Shown here: positions 1 through 8,710 of the stretch, piece after piece
Layout: every line of letters starts with the position of its first letter
Numbering within the stretch: position 1 is the stretch's first letter
Source: BQOK01 sp048388525
Lineage (GTDB): Bacteria > Bacillota > Clostridia > Oscillospirales > Ruminococcaceae
Direction: 5' to 3'
Assembly (NCBI RefSeq): GCF_048388525.1
Contig: NZ_DBGCTQ010000049.1
Coordinates: 62,001-126,000, forward strand
Length of the DNA: 64,000 bases
Notes under the pieces: model-generated
What the model was told of the DNA's origin: nothing
Database searches by the model: none
The model's input: the letters and a program-made list of their open reading frames with translations, nothing else
Program-made: the position numbers and the translations under genes

Positions 1-115
1 GCACCACCCGGCCATTTTCGCGTTTTGCGCTCAGCCAGGCCAGCAGGCTGCACAGCAGGTTGCCCAGGTGCATCCTGCCCGAAGGGCTGGGTGCGAAGCG
101 CCCCACCGTGTGCAT
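1..115 (-). CDS. gluQ: Glutamyl-Q tRNA(Asp) synthetase-like protein, N-terminal fragment
   Basis: Only the first 38 codons lie in the window; the gene runs off the left edge. The ATG at 115 opens into VGRFAPSPSGRMHLGN, which carries the class I aminoacyl-tRNA synthetase signature (the HLGN form of HIGH) in the glutamyl/glutaminyl-tRNA synthetase context. The short lead before RFAPSP and the SGRMHLGN wording resemble the stand-alone GluQRS proteins that glutamylate queuosine in tRNA-Asp more than full-length GltX. The catalytic KMSKS-like part and the length cannot be seen, so gltX remains possible. Confidence 0.6.
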   Translation of the reverse strand, partial: MHTVGRFAPSPSGRMHLGNLLCSLLAWLSAKRENGRVV

Positions 116-154
116 GGCATTCCCTCCTTTCTTTACCTCCTGCTCGTTTTTGCC

Positions 155-835
155 TTATCTGCGTTTGCGCCGCTGCGCCTCCTGCTTTTGCCGCTGTGTC
201 AGGCGGCGGCTCTCGCGCATTTTTTGCAGCGCCTTGTTCCAGGTAAAGTCGTCCAGCGCTGCTTGCTCCATGGCTGCCAGTGTGTGGTCAAAATCGGTGG
301 CGGCAAACACGGAATATCCCCATGCCACCCCCATGCGGGCATACAATGCCGGTTGGCGGATGCGTGCATACAATGCCAGGCTCTCTTCCAATTCCTCCGG
401 GCCCGCCCAATACCACAGCAGCATCACCGCCGCAAAACGAGCCTCAAACTCCTGATTGGACGCTACGTATTGTTTTATAAGCTCAATATATTCCTTTTTG
501 TATTCTCTTGCTTCCCGCAAGGCCGCACAAAAGCTGTCGCATACGCCCCAATTATTTATCGCAGGCAAAAATGCCCGGATCAGGCAAAACCGCTCCTCCA
601 GGCTCATTGGCGCGGCCCCAATCACCATGCCCCGCAGCATTACTTCCTCGTAGGTTTCATCCGGACCAGCAAGCGCAGCGCGCCAGTCCCTTTTTGCCAA
701 CTGCCGGGCCATTTTCTGAAGCAGCGGCAGCCGCACTCCCAGATAGTTTTCCACCCCGGGCAGCAGCTTTTGTTGAAAAGCCTTGTAGCCCGGGTCCGCC
801 GCCTCGCTCAGTGCAACCCGGATGATGCCGGTCAT
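155..835 (-). CDS. AlkD-like DNA alkylation repair protein
   Basis: A 226-residue helical-repeat protein resembling the DNA alkylation repair family (AlkD/COG4912). Family traits visible are the PLLQKMARQLAKRDW stretch near residue 60, the central EEVMLRGMVIG helix, the NNWGVCDSFC motif near residue 115 and FEARFAAVMLL near residue 150. AlkD excises bulky cationic N3/N7-alkyl bases without base flipping. The open frame extends upstream, but the ATG at 835 overlaps the stop of the upstream aminopeptidase gene by ATGA, which points to translational coupling and sets the start. The C-terminus is Arg/Lys rich (about 15 residues). It is the second gene of a two-gene minus-strand unit. Confidence 0.75.
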   Translation of the reverse strand: MTGIIRVALSEAADPGYKAFQQKLLPGVENYLGVRLPLLQKMARQLAKRDWRAALAGPDETYEEVMLRGMVIGAAPMSLEERFCLIRAFLPAINNWGVCDSFCAALREAREYKKEYIELIKQYVASNQEFEARFAAVMLLWYWAGPEELEESLALYARIRQPALYARMGVAWGYSVFAATDFDHTLAAMEQAALDDFTWNKALQKMRESRRLTQRQKQEAQRRKRR

Positions 836-2130
836 GGCCGGAACACCCAGCCCTCGCCCTTGGGCGAAAGCCGGGCGGAATACCATGCGGTGCACGCGGT
901 TTTCAGCCAAATGGCATCCTGTGTGCCGGCGGTTTCCACCGCCGAGTGCATAGCCAGCTGCGGCAGGCCCACATCTGCCATGGGCACGCTCACCTGGGCC
1001 GCCAGCAGATTTCCCAGCGTGCTGCCGCCCGGCAGGTCCGGGCGGTTATAATATTCCTGTATCGTCACGCCTGCCGCGGCGCACACCGCCTGGAACAGTG
1101 CTGCCGTGGCTGCCGTGGTGGTGTATTTTTGGCTGGCGTTGAACTTCAACACCACGCCGCCGTTCAGGCGCACCGGATGGGCTGCGTCGCCCATCTCGGC
1201 AAAATTCGGGTGGGTGGCATGTGCGTTGTCGGCGCTGAGCAGCAGGCTTTTTGCCAGCCCCTGCCGGCGCGTTTCGCCGCTTTCCCCCAGCGCCGCACCC
1301 GCCCGGGCCAGAATGTCCGGCAAAAAGCTGCTGCAGGCGCCCTGGCGGGTACCGCTACCCACTTCCTCATTATCGAACAGGCAAAACACCGCGCCCTGGC
1401 CGTAATCCGTTTCGCCCGCCAGAAACCCTTCCAGCGCGGCCCAGGCACAGCCCAGATCGTCCAGGCGCGGGCAGAGCAGCAGCTGGCCCCCTGGCCCCGC
1501 GACCCTGCCGGGCTGGCGGCAGTAAAGCAAAATGTCCTCTGCCAGAAGCTCCTCCGGGGCACAGCCTGCCTCGGAGGCCAGCAGCGCGTGGTAGCTTTCC
1601 GGCGCTTCGCCCGGGGCAAAAAGGGCCTGCATGTCCTTTTTTACATCGTATTTATGCCCCTCGTTCATGGCCCGGTCCATGTGGATGGCTAAATGCGGGA
1701 TTACCGCCAGATCCCCGTCCGGGGCCACAAGGCGGCTCTCGATTCCTTCGGGGGTCTTTACCATCACCCGGCCGGCCAGCCCCAGGGGCCGGTCCAGCCA
1801 GGAGGCGCGGATCATTCCGCCATAGCCCTCGGTATCCAGCATGGTGCACCCGGCGTGCACACTGGCGCCCTTTACCTTAAACGCCGGGCTGTCGCTGTGG
1901 GCGGCGGCCATCCGCCAGCCCGCACCGGCTGTAAGGGGCATCCGCCAGGCGATCAGACTGGAGCCCGCACGCACCGTGTAATATTTTTGGCCGGGCACCA
2001 GCGCCCAAGGCTGCGCCTCTTCCAGCCGTGCATACCCCGCCTCCTCCAGCCGTGCTGCGGTGGTTTCCACCGCGTGCCAGGGGGTGGGGCTTTTTTCTAT
2101 GAATGTGAACAGGTCCTTTATTTCCTGCAT
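832..2130 (-). CDS. M18 family aminopeptidase
   Basis: A 432-residue cytosolic metalloaminopeptidase of the M18 (aspartyl aminopeptidase/ApeA-like) family. Zinc-site motifs appear in order: AAAHSDSPAFKVK (first His), CPRLDDLGCAWAALEG (bridging Asp), FDNEEVGSGTRQGA (catalytic Glu pair), and LPQLAMHSAVETAG near the C-terminus (last His). M18 enzymes remove N-terminal acidic or neutral residues from peptides. The ATG at 2130 was chosen over the GTG at 2145 because AGGAG lies 7 nt before it. It overlaps the downstream AlkD-like gene by 4 bp. Only housekeeping peptide turnover can be inferred. Confidence 0.9.
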   Translation of the reverse strand: MQEIKDLFTFIEKSPTPWHAVETTAARLEEAGYARLEEAQPWALVPGQKYYTVRAGSSLIAWRMPLTAGAGWRMAAAHSDSPAFKVKGASVHAGCTMLDTEGYGGMIRASWLDRPLGLAGRVMVKTPEGIESRLVAPDGDLAVIPHLAIHMDRAMNEGHKYDVKKDMQALFAPGEAPESYHALLASEAGCAPEELLAEDILLYCRQPGRVAGPGGQLLLCPRLDDLGCAWAALEGFLAGETDYGQGAVFCLFDNEEVGSGTRQGACSSFLPDILARAGAALGESGETRRQGLAKSLLLSADNAHATHPNFAEMGDAAHPVRLNGGVVLKFNASQKYTTTAATAALFQAVCAAAGVTIQEYYNRPDLPGGSTLGNLLAAQVSVPMADVGLPQLAMHSAVETAGTQDAIWLKTACTAWYSARLSPKGEGWVFRP

Positions 2131-2322
2131 TTCCGCACTCCTCACCTTTCCGTCCTTCTGCTGCTCAAAGCAATTCTATTATACGGCGGCTTTTTGCGGG
2201 CCGTCAACGCCGCAAGCCGCCTTTTTTGCAGCGCCTGCTTTTTATGTTTTCCCATCTTGTCCGCTCTGCCCGCATTTTTGCGCCGTTCTACATATACTAA
2301 GGGAAAGAAAGGAGCGATCGCA

Positions 2323-2850
2323 ATGAAACAGCTGTGGCTTGCGGTGTGCGCCGCAGCCCTTTTATTTACCTCCTGTGCGGCCGAGCGCGGCAGGGGCGCC
2401 GGTTCCGCCCCAGGCGTTCAGCCCTCCCCGCAGGTTGCCGAGGCGGCTGTGCAGGGAGTGCAGGATACGGACGGCCTGGACGCTGCGCTGGATGGCCTGC
2501 TTCCCTTTGGTCCCGGCGAGGCCGGCGTCAGCTTAAAAAGCGCCATTGCCGCTGCGGGTCTGCTGGATTGGGCCGAAGACAACGCCGCTTCCAGTGCCAT
2601 TCCCGCTATGACCGCGCATATGGAACGCTGGCTGGAACGAAAAACTCCGGAGGAGCAAGCCCGGTTCTGGCTGAACTGGCCCGGCGTGAACGACCTGGCC
2701 CAAGCCATTGCCCGTGACATGGCGGGCCATCACAGCCTGCTGGCCGACGCTGGCGATCCCCAAACCCACGACCGCTATACCCCGGCCAAATACCAACGGC
2801 TGGCCTGCGCGGTGGAAGGGATCGTGGATGTGGGCCTCACCGCCCCTTGA
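2323..2850 (+). CDS. Small predicted lipoprotein of unknown function
   Basis: A 175-residue protein with a lipoprotein signal: a short Lys start, a hydrophobic core and a lipobox ending FTSC, with Cys18 as the likely lipidated residue. A low-complexity Ala/Gly/Pro linker follows, then a helical domain of about 130 residues with several Trp (LLDWAED, ERWLERK, RFWLNWPG). I do not recognise a family. AAAGGAG lies 8 nt before the ATG. It stands alone between two minus-strand units, divergent from the aminopeptidase gene, and ends at a bidirectional terminator. Extracellular, membrane-anchored location is inferred from the signal only. Confidence 0.7.
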   Translation: MKQLWLAVCAAALLFTSCAAERGRGAGSAPGVQPSPQVAEAAVQGVQDTDGLDAALDGLLPFGPGEAGVSLKSAIAAAGLLDWAEDNAASSAIPAMTAHMERWLERKTPEEQARFWLNWPGVNDLAQAIARDMAGHHSLLADAGDPQTHDRYTPAKYQRLACAVEGIVDVGLTAP

Positions 2851-2883
2851 TTTTTTGCTGTGCGGTACAAAGTCAGGAAAAAG

Positions 2884-2933
2884 AACACCCTGCAGCCCGG
2901 CTGCTTCAACGCCGGATCGCAGGGTGTTTTTTC
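2884..2933. terminator. Bidirectional rho-independent terminator
   Basis: AACACCCTGC and GCAGGGTGTT form a 10-bp stem around a 25-nt spacer that can itself pair (CCGGC with GCCGG). A run of T follows on the plus strand, and an A-rich run precedes it so that the minus strand also ends in a U-rich tract. It separates the plus-strand lipoprotein gene from the end of the minus-strand FAD oxidoreductase operon. Confidence 0.75.
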
Positions 2934-3023
2934 TGTGGGGTCAGCCGGTCGCCCGCGCAAAAATCCGGCTTTTGCCCTTTCCTTACAACCTATCTTCTTG
3001 GTGATAGGAACTGGTTTCCCGGC

Positions 3024-4388
3024 TCAAGGTTTTCGGAACCGATAGTTCAGCCTTTCCCGCAGTGCCGCGCCGTCAATTTCGTTCAATGGCATTTTGTTTT
3101 TCTGCGCATAAACGCACGCCTCTCCGGCGGCCTGGCCCACATCCAGGCAGGTTGGGATGATACGCACGCTGGCCTGCATCAAAAAGGTGGCCGAAATGCA
3201 GCGCCCCGCTGCTACAGCGTTTTTCACCGCGTCGCACACCATACTGCGGTAAGGGATCTCGTAATAGTCCCCATCCTGATACGTGTTGTGATGAAACAAC
3301 CCCTCTGTGGCCGAGTGGACGTCGATGTACCAGTCGCCGCGGGCGACCCCGTCCGCAAAGCGCGCCTGGCTTGTGTAGTCGTTTTCGGTCAGGACATATT
3401 GCCCGGCCAGCCGGTATGACTCCCGAATGCCCAGCATCGAGGCCTCCTGCAGCAGGTACGCGCCCTCAAAGCCGGGCATATACCGCTGCAAAAAGCGCAC
3501 CAGCCGCTGGATCATGGCATGGCCCTGCACCACCGCGCGCGAGCGCGCCAGCGCACCGGTGTTGTTCGTGAGCGCCGCCAGGTGGGGGCAGTTGAAGGAA
3601 AGGCAGCCCGGTTTTCCGGGCAGGCTGAAGGTCTGAAAATAGCGCAGGTCCTCCTCGCGCAGCACCCCGTCCTCCACCCCCCTGCGGAAGAGGGGCTCCA
3701 GCACAAAGCCGCGCCCGCCCACCATTGCGGACTCATAAAAGTACCCACGGGGGAAAATGGAATAGGTGTCGTGCAGGCTCATCACATAGGCGCGGTACCG
3801 CTCCACGTCGATGCCGCCCATCTCAAACCGCAGGCTGGACATCTGGTTGTTGCCGCGCTCGTCCCCGTGAGCAGTGGGCGCCCCCGCGGCGCGCAGCAGC
3901 ACGGCATCGCCGCTGGCGTCCACAAAGTGCTTGCCGGCCACCGCGCCGAGCCCCTGCACCGTGGTGACAATGAGGCAGCAGATCGCCCCGTTTTCCACCA
4001 CACAGTCGCTGAGAGCGGCGTCATATAAGACCTCGCCCCCCGCCTGGGTGTACAATTCTTCCAGCGCCTGGGCGAGCGCCTCAGGGGTGAACCAAAGCAT
4101 CTCGGTGCCGAGTTCATCCCGCGTGGCATACCCCAGTTCTTCAAGCTTGCGCTCAATGTCAAAAAAGTTTGTGTGGTGCCCTGTGAACGACTTCATCATT
4201 GGGGTGACAAGCGCGTTGACCGCCGTGCCCCCCAGGCGGATGTTTTTGTCCACGATCAGCGTGGAGCAGCCGCCCCGTGCGCTGCTGATGCCGGCGCTGG
4301 CGCCGGCCGGGCCGCCGCCCACGATCACCGTGTCCCACTCGCCCAGCAGCGGCACGGCGCGGCCCCTATATTCCACCATCTTTTCCAT
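3024..4388 (-). CDS. FAD-dependent oxidoreductase (FAD_oxidored type)
   Basis: A 454-residue flavoprotein. The N-terminal dinucleotide-binding fold is clear: DTVIVGGGPAGASAGISSAR then LIVDKNIRLGGTA (ADP-ribose acid and second Gly stretch). A mid-protein VDASGDAVLLRAAG and a C-terminal DVGQAAGEACVYA match the fold of FAD-dependent oxidoreductases of the fumarate-reductase/FixC superfamily found in Firmicute catabolic clusters. No signal peptide, so cytoplasmic. The ATG at 4388 follows GGAGG at 9 nt; the longer open frame is not used. It is the last gene of the minus-strand cluster with the HExxH protein and HyuA. Substrate unknown. Confidence 0.85.
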   Translation of the reverse strand: MEKMVEYRGRAVPLLGEWDTVIVGGGPAGASAGISSARGGCSTLIVDKNIRLGGTAVNALVTPMMKSFTGHHTNFFDIERKLEELGYATRDELGTEMLWFTPEALAQALEELYTQAGGEVLYDAALSDCVVENGAICCLIVTTVQGLGAVAGKHFVDASGDAVLLRAAGAPTAHGDERGNNQMSSLRFEMGGIDVERYRAYVMSLHDTYSIFPRGYFYESAMVGGRGFVLEPLFRRGVEDGVLREEDLRYFQTFSLPGKPGCLSFNCPHLAALTNNTGALARSRAVVQGHAMIQRLVRFLQRYMPGFEGAYLLQEASMLGIRESYRLAGQYVLTENDYTSQARFADGVARGDWYIDVHSATEGLFHHNTYQDGDYYEIPYRSMVCDAVKNAVAAGRCISATFLMQASVRIIPTCLDVGQAAGEACVYAQKNKMPLNEIDGAALRERLNYRFRKP

Positions 4389-4416
4389 CCTGTTTTCCCT
4401 CCTATTTAAAGGCGCC

Positions 4417-5067
4417 TCACAGGCACTCGGCCTGGTACTCTGCCTCAAGCCCTGCCAGCCGGGCGCATATTTCCTCAAAACTTTTGCCCTCGCGGCCATA
4501 GACAAAAACGTAGTCGATCGCCTTTGGGTGCACCGGCAGGCCGCAGAACTCCTTCGAGAACGCAAAGGCCGCGATCTCGCCCGTGCGGCGGATGCGCACC
4601 TGACGCGGAAAAAGCCCGAACAGCTTTGTGCAGATGGGCTCACACTGCAGCTCGGTCCCCGCGCCCGAGGAATACTCCAGCCAGTGATAAAATTCGTGTG
4701 CCAGAAACAGCCGCTCCAGTTCTTGCGGGCTGACCGGGCAGGGCGTTTTGTCCATGGCGGCGCTCAGCTGCCTTGCCGTGTCGCGGAAGAGATCGACCTG
4801 CTTTGCCGCACCGTCGCAGCAAATCTGCGAGTGCAGCCCGCTGGGCGAGGGGTCGGAAAAGCGCCGTATCTCCACGCCGTTGCTGCACAGCAGCGTGCCG
4901 AGATCCCTGCCCCGGTAGACCCGCGCGGCCCGCCGCCCGGCGGCAAGCCCTGCGGCAATATAGTACTGCCGTTTTTCGCGCGGGATCCTTGCATAGGCAA
5001 AGTCTTCCTTCAAATCGCTGTATGCAAACACCTCGTCGGAAATGCGGCCCAGCTCCATCACTTCCAT
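4417..5067 (-). CDS. Putative zincin-like HExxH protein
   Basis: A 216-residue protein I do not recognise. It carries HEFYH at residues 124-128, a perfect HExxH zinc-protease signature followed by WLEYSSG, and a downstream GEIAAFAFSKEF (Glu164) that resembles the third zinc ligand of gluzincin/IrrE-like folds. No signal peptide is seen. It lies between the HyuA gene (3 bp upstream) and the FAD oxidoreductase gene (28 bp downstream), clearly cotranscribed; AAGGGGG precedes the ATG. Peptidase activity is inference: the pattern is short and could be chance, but spacing and context make a metal-binding or peptidase role worth testing. Confidence 0.6.
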   Translation of the reverse strand: MEVMELGRISDEVFAYSDLKEDFAYARIPREKRQYYIAAGLAAGRRAARVYRGRDLGTLLCSNGVEIRRFSDPSPSGLHSQICCDGAAKQVDLFRDTARQLSAAMDKTPCPVSPQELERLFLAHEFYHWLEYSSGAGTELQCEPICTKLFGLFPRQVRIRRTGEIAAFAFSKEFCGLPVHPKAIDYVFVYGREGKSFEEICARLAGLEAEYQAECL

Positions 5068-5070
5068 CGC

Positions 5071-7221
5071 TTACCCCCTTGCGGCCACGGCGATGACCAT
5101 CTCCTTGTCGCCCACAAATTCCAGCTCCAGGTCCACCAGCGGCATGAGCTGCTCCTTTTCAGTCACGCCGCTCAGGTCCGCCGCCTTCTGCCGGAAATAC
5201 AAAAAGCTTTTGGGCAGCAGCGCGCCGCCGTCGTTGTAGGTCGTCATCTCGTCGATAAGCGCGGGCAGCCGCTCTTTCAGCTCGCACTTGGGCACCATGA
5301 GCACGCGGGCGTCGTCCTTTTGCAGGCGGATGACCCCCTCCGCGTCCACGATGCGCAGCAGGGTGTTCTTTTTTTTGAGCAGCCCGAAGAACAAGCGGGA
5401 CGGTTTCGACACCGCGAACGCGTGCCAGTTGCCCGCCTGCGCCAGCTGCATCACATCCCCGGGCTGCACGCCCGCGCTCTCGCTCACGATCGCCGCCAGC
5501 TCCTCTTCGGTCTTTTCCACCGCGTTCAGGCTGCGGGTGCGCAGCTCGGTGGCGCCGGTGGCCACCGCCCGCAGGATGTTTTTCTGGCTGTCGATCTCGA
5601 CCGTCACTTCCACGGTCCCGGGGGTTGCGCCCGCCTTTACCACCATTTCCAGAATGTCGCTGCGCAGTTTGCGGATGTCGTCCGGCGTGGGGTGAACCAC
5701 GTTGCGCTCCAGCCGCTCCATTACCATGGCCATGGCCACGCCGATGGTGGAGATGTAGGGTGCGTTTTGGGCAAGGCGGTGGCGGATGCCCATGGTTTCG
5801 CCCAGACAGGGCGTAAGCACCGCGGCCGAACCGCCGCCGCCCACCAGGTAGATCACGTTCCTATTCAGCTGGTAATCCGCGATCAGGCTCTCCACCACAG
5901 CCGCCACCTTGCCCATGGCAATATCCATGGCCCGGCGGCAGGCCCCCTCCACCGTGACCCCCAGCTTGTCGGCCAAGGGCTGCCAAGCCAGGCGCGCCGC
6001 CTCCAGGTTGCCGCAGGCATAGTCGCCCTGCGGCACGTAGCCCAGCAGGTTTGCCGCGCCCGCCAGGGTGAGCGCATACCGCTTGCCGCCCGCGCCGCGC
6101 ACGGCCACGTAGTCCGGCGGGTCCTCCGCGCGCGGGGCGATCAGCTCAAGCTCTGCGCCCTGCAGGTCAGCCGGATCCGCGAACACCTCGTACGCGAGGC
6201 CCGCGATGTGGGCGCTGCGCGGGCCGGTGTCGGCGATGGCTCCGCCCCGCAGCACCAGCATGCTGCCGCCCGCGATGCCCAGCGTGCGCACGTCCAGCGA
6301 GGTGAGGTACAGCTTGTGGCCGCCCACCTGCGCGTTCTTGATCATCACCCGGCCGTCCTTGATGGCCGAGATGTCCACCGAGGTGCCACCCACCTCAAGA
6401 AAAATGCCGTCCGTGATCTTTTCGTACATCAAGGCGCCCGCCACGCCGGCCGCAAGGCCTGAAAGCATGGTGAGGATGGGGCGCTTGCGCACCTCGTCCA
6501 CGCTCATCACACCACCGTCGCACCGCATGATCATCAGGGGCTTGTCGATGCCCGCCTCCTTTACGCTGGCCTCGGTCATGTCCGCCGTCTCCATCATTTT
6601 GGGGATGAGCGCGGCGTTCACCGCGGCGGTGCGTGTGCGGGCCAGCAGGCCATACAGCTGCGATATTTCGTACCCGCCGGTGGCCGGCACGCCGGTCTCG
6701 TTCGCTTTTTCAATGATGTGCTTCTCGTTGGCCGGGTCGTCCACCGAATACGCCTCCGAGGCCACGATCACCTCGGCGCCCTGCCCTTTAAGGCTGTTCA
6801 CCGCGGCAGTGATGTCCCCGTCGGAGCATTTTGCGGCATCGAGATACGTCTGGAACGTGTGCAGGAATTTGCCGGGGGCAAGCTCAATATCGCCCACCTG
6901 CGTCTCTTTTTGGGCGCGCATGCCCTCAAGACCCCTGCCCATACCCACGATACCCACCTTTGCCACATCGCCCTCCAGCAGGGCGTTCGTCGCCTGGGTG
7001 GTGCCGTGCGCGATGAACACCACATCCGCCGGGTCGATCTGGTTTTCCTGCAGGACCTTATGGATGGCGAGTATAATCCCCGCCGCGACCCCCTTTTCCG
7101 CCCGGTGGGTTGTGGGGACCTTAGCCTTTGCCAAAATTTCATGTGTCTCGTTGTCGATGACGACCGCGTCCGTGAACGTGCCGCCCACGTCAATGCCGAT
7201 GCGGACCTTTGCGCCTGCCAT
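5071..7221 (-). CDS. Hydantoinase/oxoprolinase family protein, HyuA-like
   Basis: A 716-residue member of the hydantoinase A/5-oxoprolinase/acetone carboxylase beta superfamily, which uses ATP to open cyclic amides or activate ketones. The N-terminal domain shows RIGIDVGGTFTDAVVID (phosphate 1 loop of the ASKHA fold) and HGTTQATNALLEGD. The central domain shows ISQLYGLLARTRTAAVNA, MRCDGGVMS, FLEVGGTSVDIS and IYLVGGGGSA. The frame opens 56 codons upstream, but the ATG at 7221 has GGGAG 8-9 nt before it and starts directly at the fold. HyuA normally works with HyuB; none is seen in this window. Substrate cannot be read. Confidence 0.9.
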   Translation of the reverse strand: MAGAKVRIGIDVGGTFTDAVVIDNETHEILAKAKVPTTHRAEKGVAAGIILAIHKVLQENQIDPADVVFIAHGTTQATNALLEGDVAKVGIVGMGRGLEGMRAQKETQVGDIELAPGKFLHTFQTYLDAAKCSDGDITAAVNSLKGQGAEVIVASEAYSVDDPANEKHIIEKANETGVPATGGYEISQLYGLLARTRTAAVNAALIPKMMETADMTEASVKEAGIDKPLMIMRCDGGVMSVDEVRKRPILTMLSGLAAGVAGALMYEKITDGIFLEVGGTSVDISAIKDGRVMIKNAQVGGHKLYLTSLDVRTLGIAGGSMLVLRGGAIADTGPRSAHIAGLAYEVFADPADLQGAELELIAPRAEDPPDYVAVRGAGGKRYALTLAGAANLLGYVPQGDYACGNLEAARLAWQPLADKLGVTVEGACRRAMDIAMGKVAAVVESLIADYQLNRNVIYLVGGGGSAAVLTPCLGETMGIRHRLAQNAPYISTIGVAMAMVMERLERNVVHPTPDDIRKLRSDILEMVVKAGATPGTVEVTVEIDSQKNILRAVATGATELRTRSLNAVEKTEEELAAIVSESAGVQPGDVMQLAQAGNWHAFAVSKPSRLFFGLLKKKNTLLRIVDAEGVIRLQKDDARVLMVPKCELKERLPALIDEMTTYNDGGALLPKSFLYFRQKAADLSGVTEKEQLMPLVDLELEFVGDKEMVIAVAARG

Positions 7222-7346
7222 AAAATACTCCCTTTCGCTAAAAAGCAGTTTTGGGCCGGGGCCGCGCACCGGCGGCCCGAACACCTGAAACAAGACCGCC
7301 CCCCAGGTGCCGCACACAGCACGCGGGGAGCGGCTTCCAGGTCGAT

Positions 7347-8630
7347 TTAGAAGATGAAAACTGCGCTGTAAACAAGCCCCGCAAAGCACATGAGCATGGT
7401 GAACGGCAGCGTCGATTTCAGGATGTCGTTCACATCCACGTGCGCAAAGTCCGCACAGATGACGTTCTGCGTGTTGGTGGGGTCAGAGGCACACTGCACG
7501 AAGGTGTTGCAGCGCAGCGCCATGCCCACCGCATAGGGGTTCATGCTGCCGGCGGCCAGCATGATGGTGGCAAGACCGCTGCCCAGCCCGTACATGTTCA
7601 GCGGGCCGCGGTACAAAGCCAGCGGCGACAGGATCGCGAACAGCAGCACGTACCCCACCGCCGTTTTGGGGATGATGGCCGTTACCAGCGGCTGGATCAG
7701 GGCGGTGGTGGCCACGGCGGTGACGCCGTTCAGCAGGATTCCGATGCCGATCATCAGGCCAATGACGGCAGCCACATCCTTAATACCTTCGATAAAGCAG
7801 GCCGAGAGCACATTGACTGCCTGCCTCGGCGTGGTGATAAGCACGGTGAAAAGGATGGCAATGATCAGGCTGGTCAGCGCGTCTATCTTGCACACAAACA
7901 CCAGGATGAACGGGAGGATGGGAGTGAACAGTGCCACCGCGTTCACGCTCTTTTTCTTGTTTTGGGTGGCCGGCATGGCCCACGAGCTGCGCACCGGGGT
8001 GCGCTTTACCTTTACCAGGATGTACACGATGGTGAACACAATGCCGATGGCGGCCAGGATCAAACCCATGGATTTTACCTGCTCCTGGGTCATGCCAAGG
8101 GTGTCGATGAACATTTGATACTGGGATACGTTCAACATCAGCCCGACGGTGAGCCCCAGCAGTATAAGGCTGGACGCCACCACCGGGGCAATGCCCGCGG
8201 CCAGCAGCAGCGGCACCGCAATGGTGCACACCATGATCACAGGGCCGGCGCCGCTCATGCCGATGAAAATCACGATGATGGCTGCGGTGAGGGCGAACGC
8301 CATCGCAAGCGGTTTGTCACCCGCAAGCTCGGCGGCCTTGCGGATGATGGTCTCGGCAATGCCTTGCTTCTCAATGAGCTTGGCAAAGACCGCGCCGAAC
8401 ATGGTAACGATCATGGTGCTGGCCAGTTTTGCAGAGCCGGCGCCGATCACGTAGCCGCAGATTGTCTGGCCATCCTCCGCCGTGCTCGTCAGGAATGGCA
8501 CCCCGGCGACCGCAGCCACAAGGATGCCGATCAGTGGCAGCGCCAGGATCGCGGGCAGCTTTTTGGCCATCATCAGGGCGATGGCCCCGAAGAACACGGC
8601 CAGAATAAGAACGACTTGTACGGTGCTCAT
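7347..8630 (-). CDS. Ion-coupled carboxylate-type transporter (GntP/CitM-like)
   Basis: A 427-residue integral membrane protein with about 11-12 hydrophobic segments over its full length, starting MSTVQVVLILAVFFGAIALM. The segment MSGAGPVIMVCTIAVPLLLAAG and the pattern of two repeated halves resemble ion-transporter superfamily proteins such as GntP or CitMHS, which import gluconate, citrate or similar organic acids with protons or cations. GAGGAG lies 5 nt before the ATG. It is cotranscribed with HyuA (125-bp gap) and probably imports the compound that HyuA and the FAD oxidoreductase handle; this is inferred from position only. Confidence 0.75.
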   Translation of the reverse strand: MSTVQVVLILAVFFGAIALMMAKKLPAILALPLIGILVAAVAGVPFLTSTAEDGQTICGYVIGAGSAKLASTMIVTMFGAVFAKLIEKQGIAETIIRKAAELAGDKPLAMAFALTAAIIVIFIGMSGAGPVIMVCTIAVPLLLAAGIAPVVASSLILLGLTVGLMLNVSQYQMFIDTLGMTQEQVKSMGLILAAIGIVFTIVYILVKVKRTPVRSSWAMPATQNKKKSVNAVALFTPILPFILVFVCKIDALTSLIIAILFTVLITTPRQAVNVLSACFIEGIKDVAAVIGLMIGIGILLNGVTAVATTALIQPLVTAIIPKTAVGYVLLFAILSPLALYRGPLNMYGLGSGLATIMLAAGSMNPYAVGMALRCNTFVQCASDPTNTQNVICADFAHVDVNDILKSTLPFTMLMCFAGLVYSAVFIF

Positions 8631-8710
8631 AACAACTCCTCACTTTCTTTGCTTTTTCAGTTTGTATATCAAGGGTGCCTCTCGGAAAAGCGCCCTTCTT
8701 CCCCAAAGCA

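Noticed and set aside
3874..6462. Plus-strand open frame of 862 codons opposite the FAD, HExxH and HyuA genes
   Set aside because: It is antisense to three genes with clear motifs; long antisense frames arise from high GC and codon bias. No family features or ribosome site.
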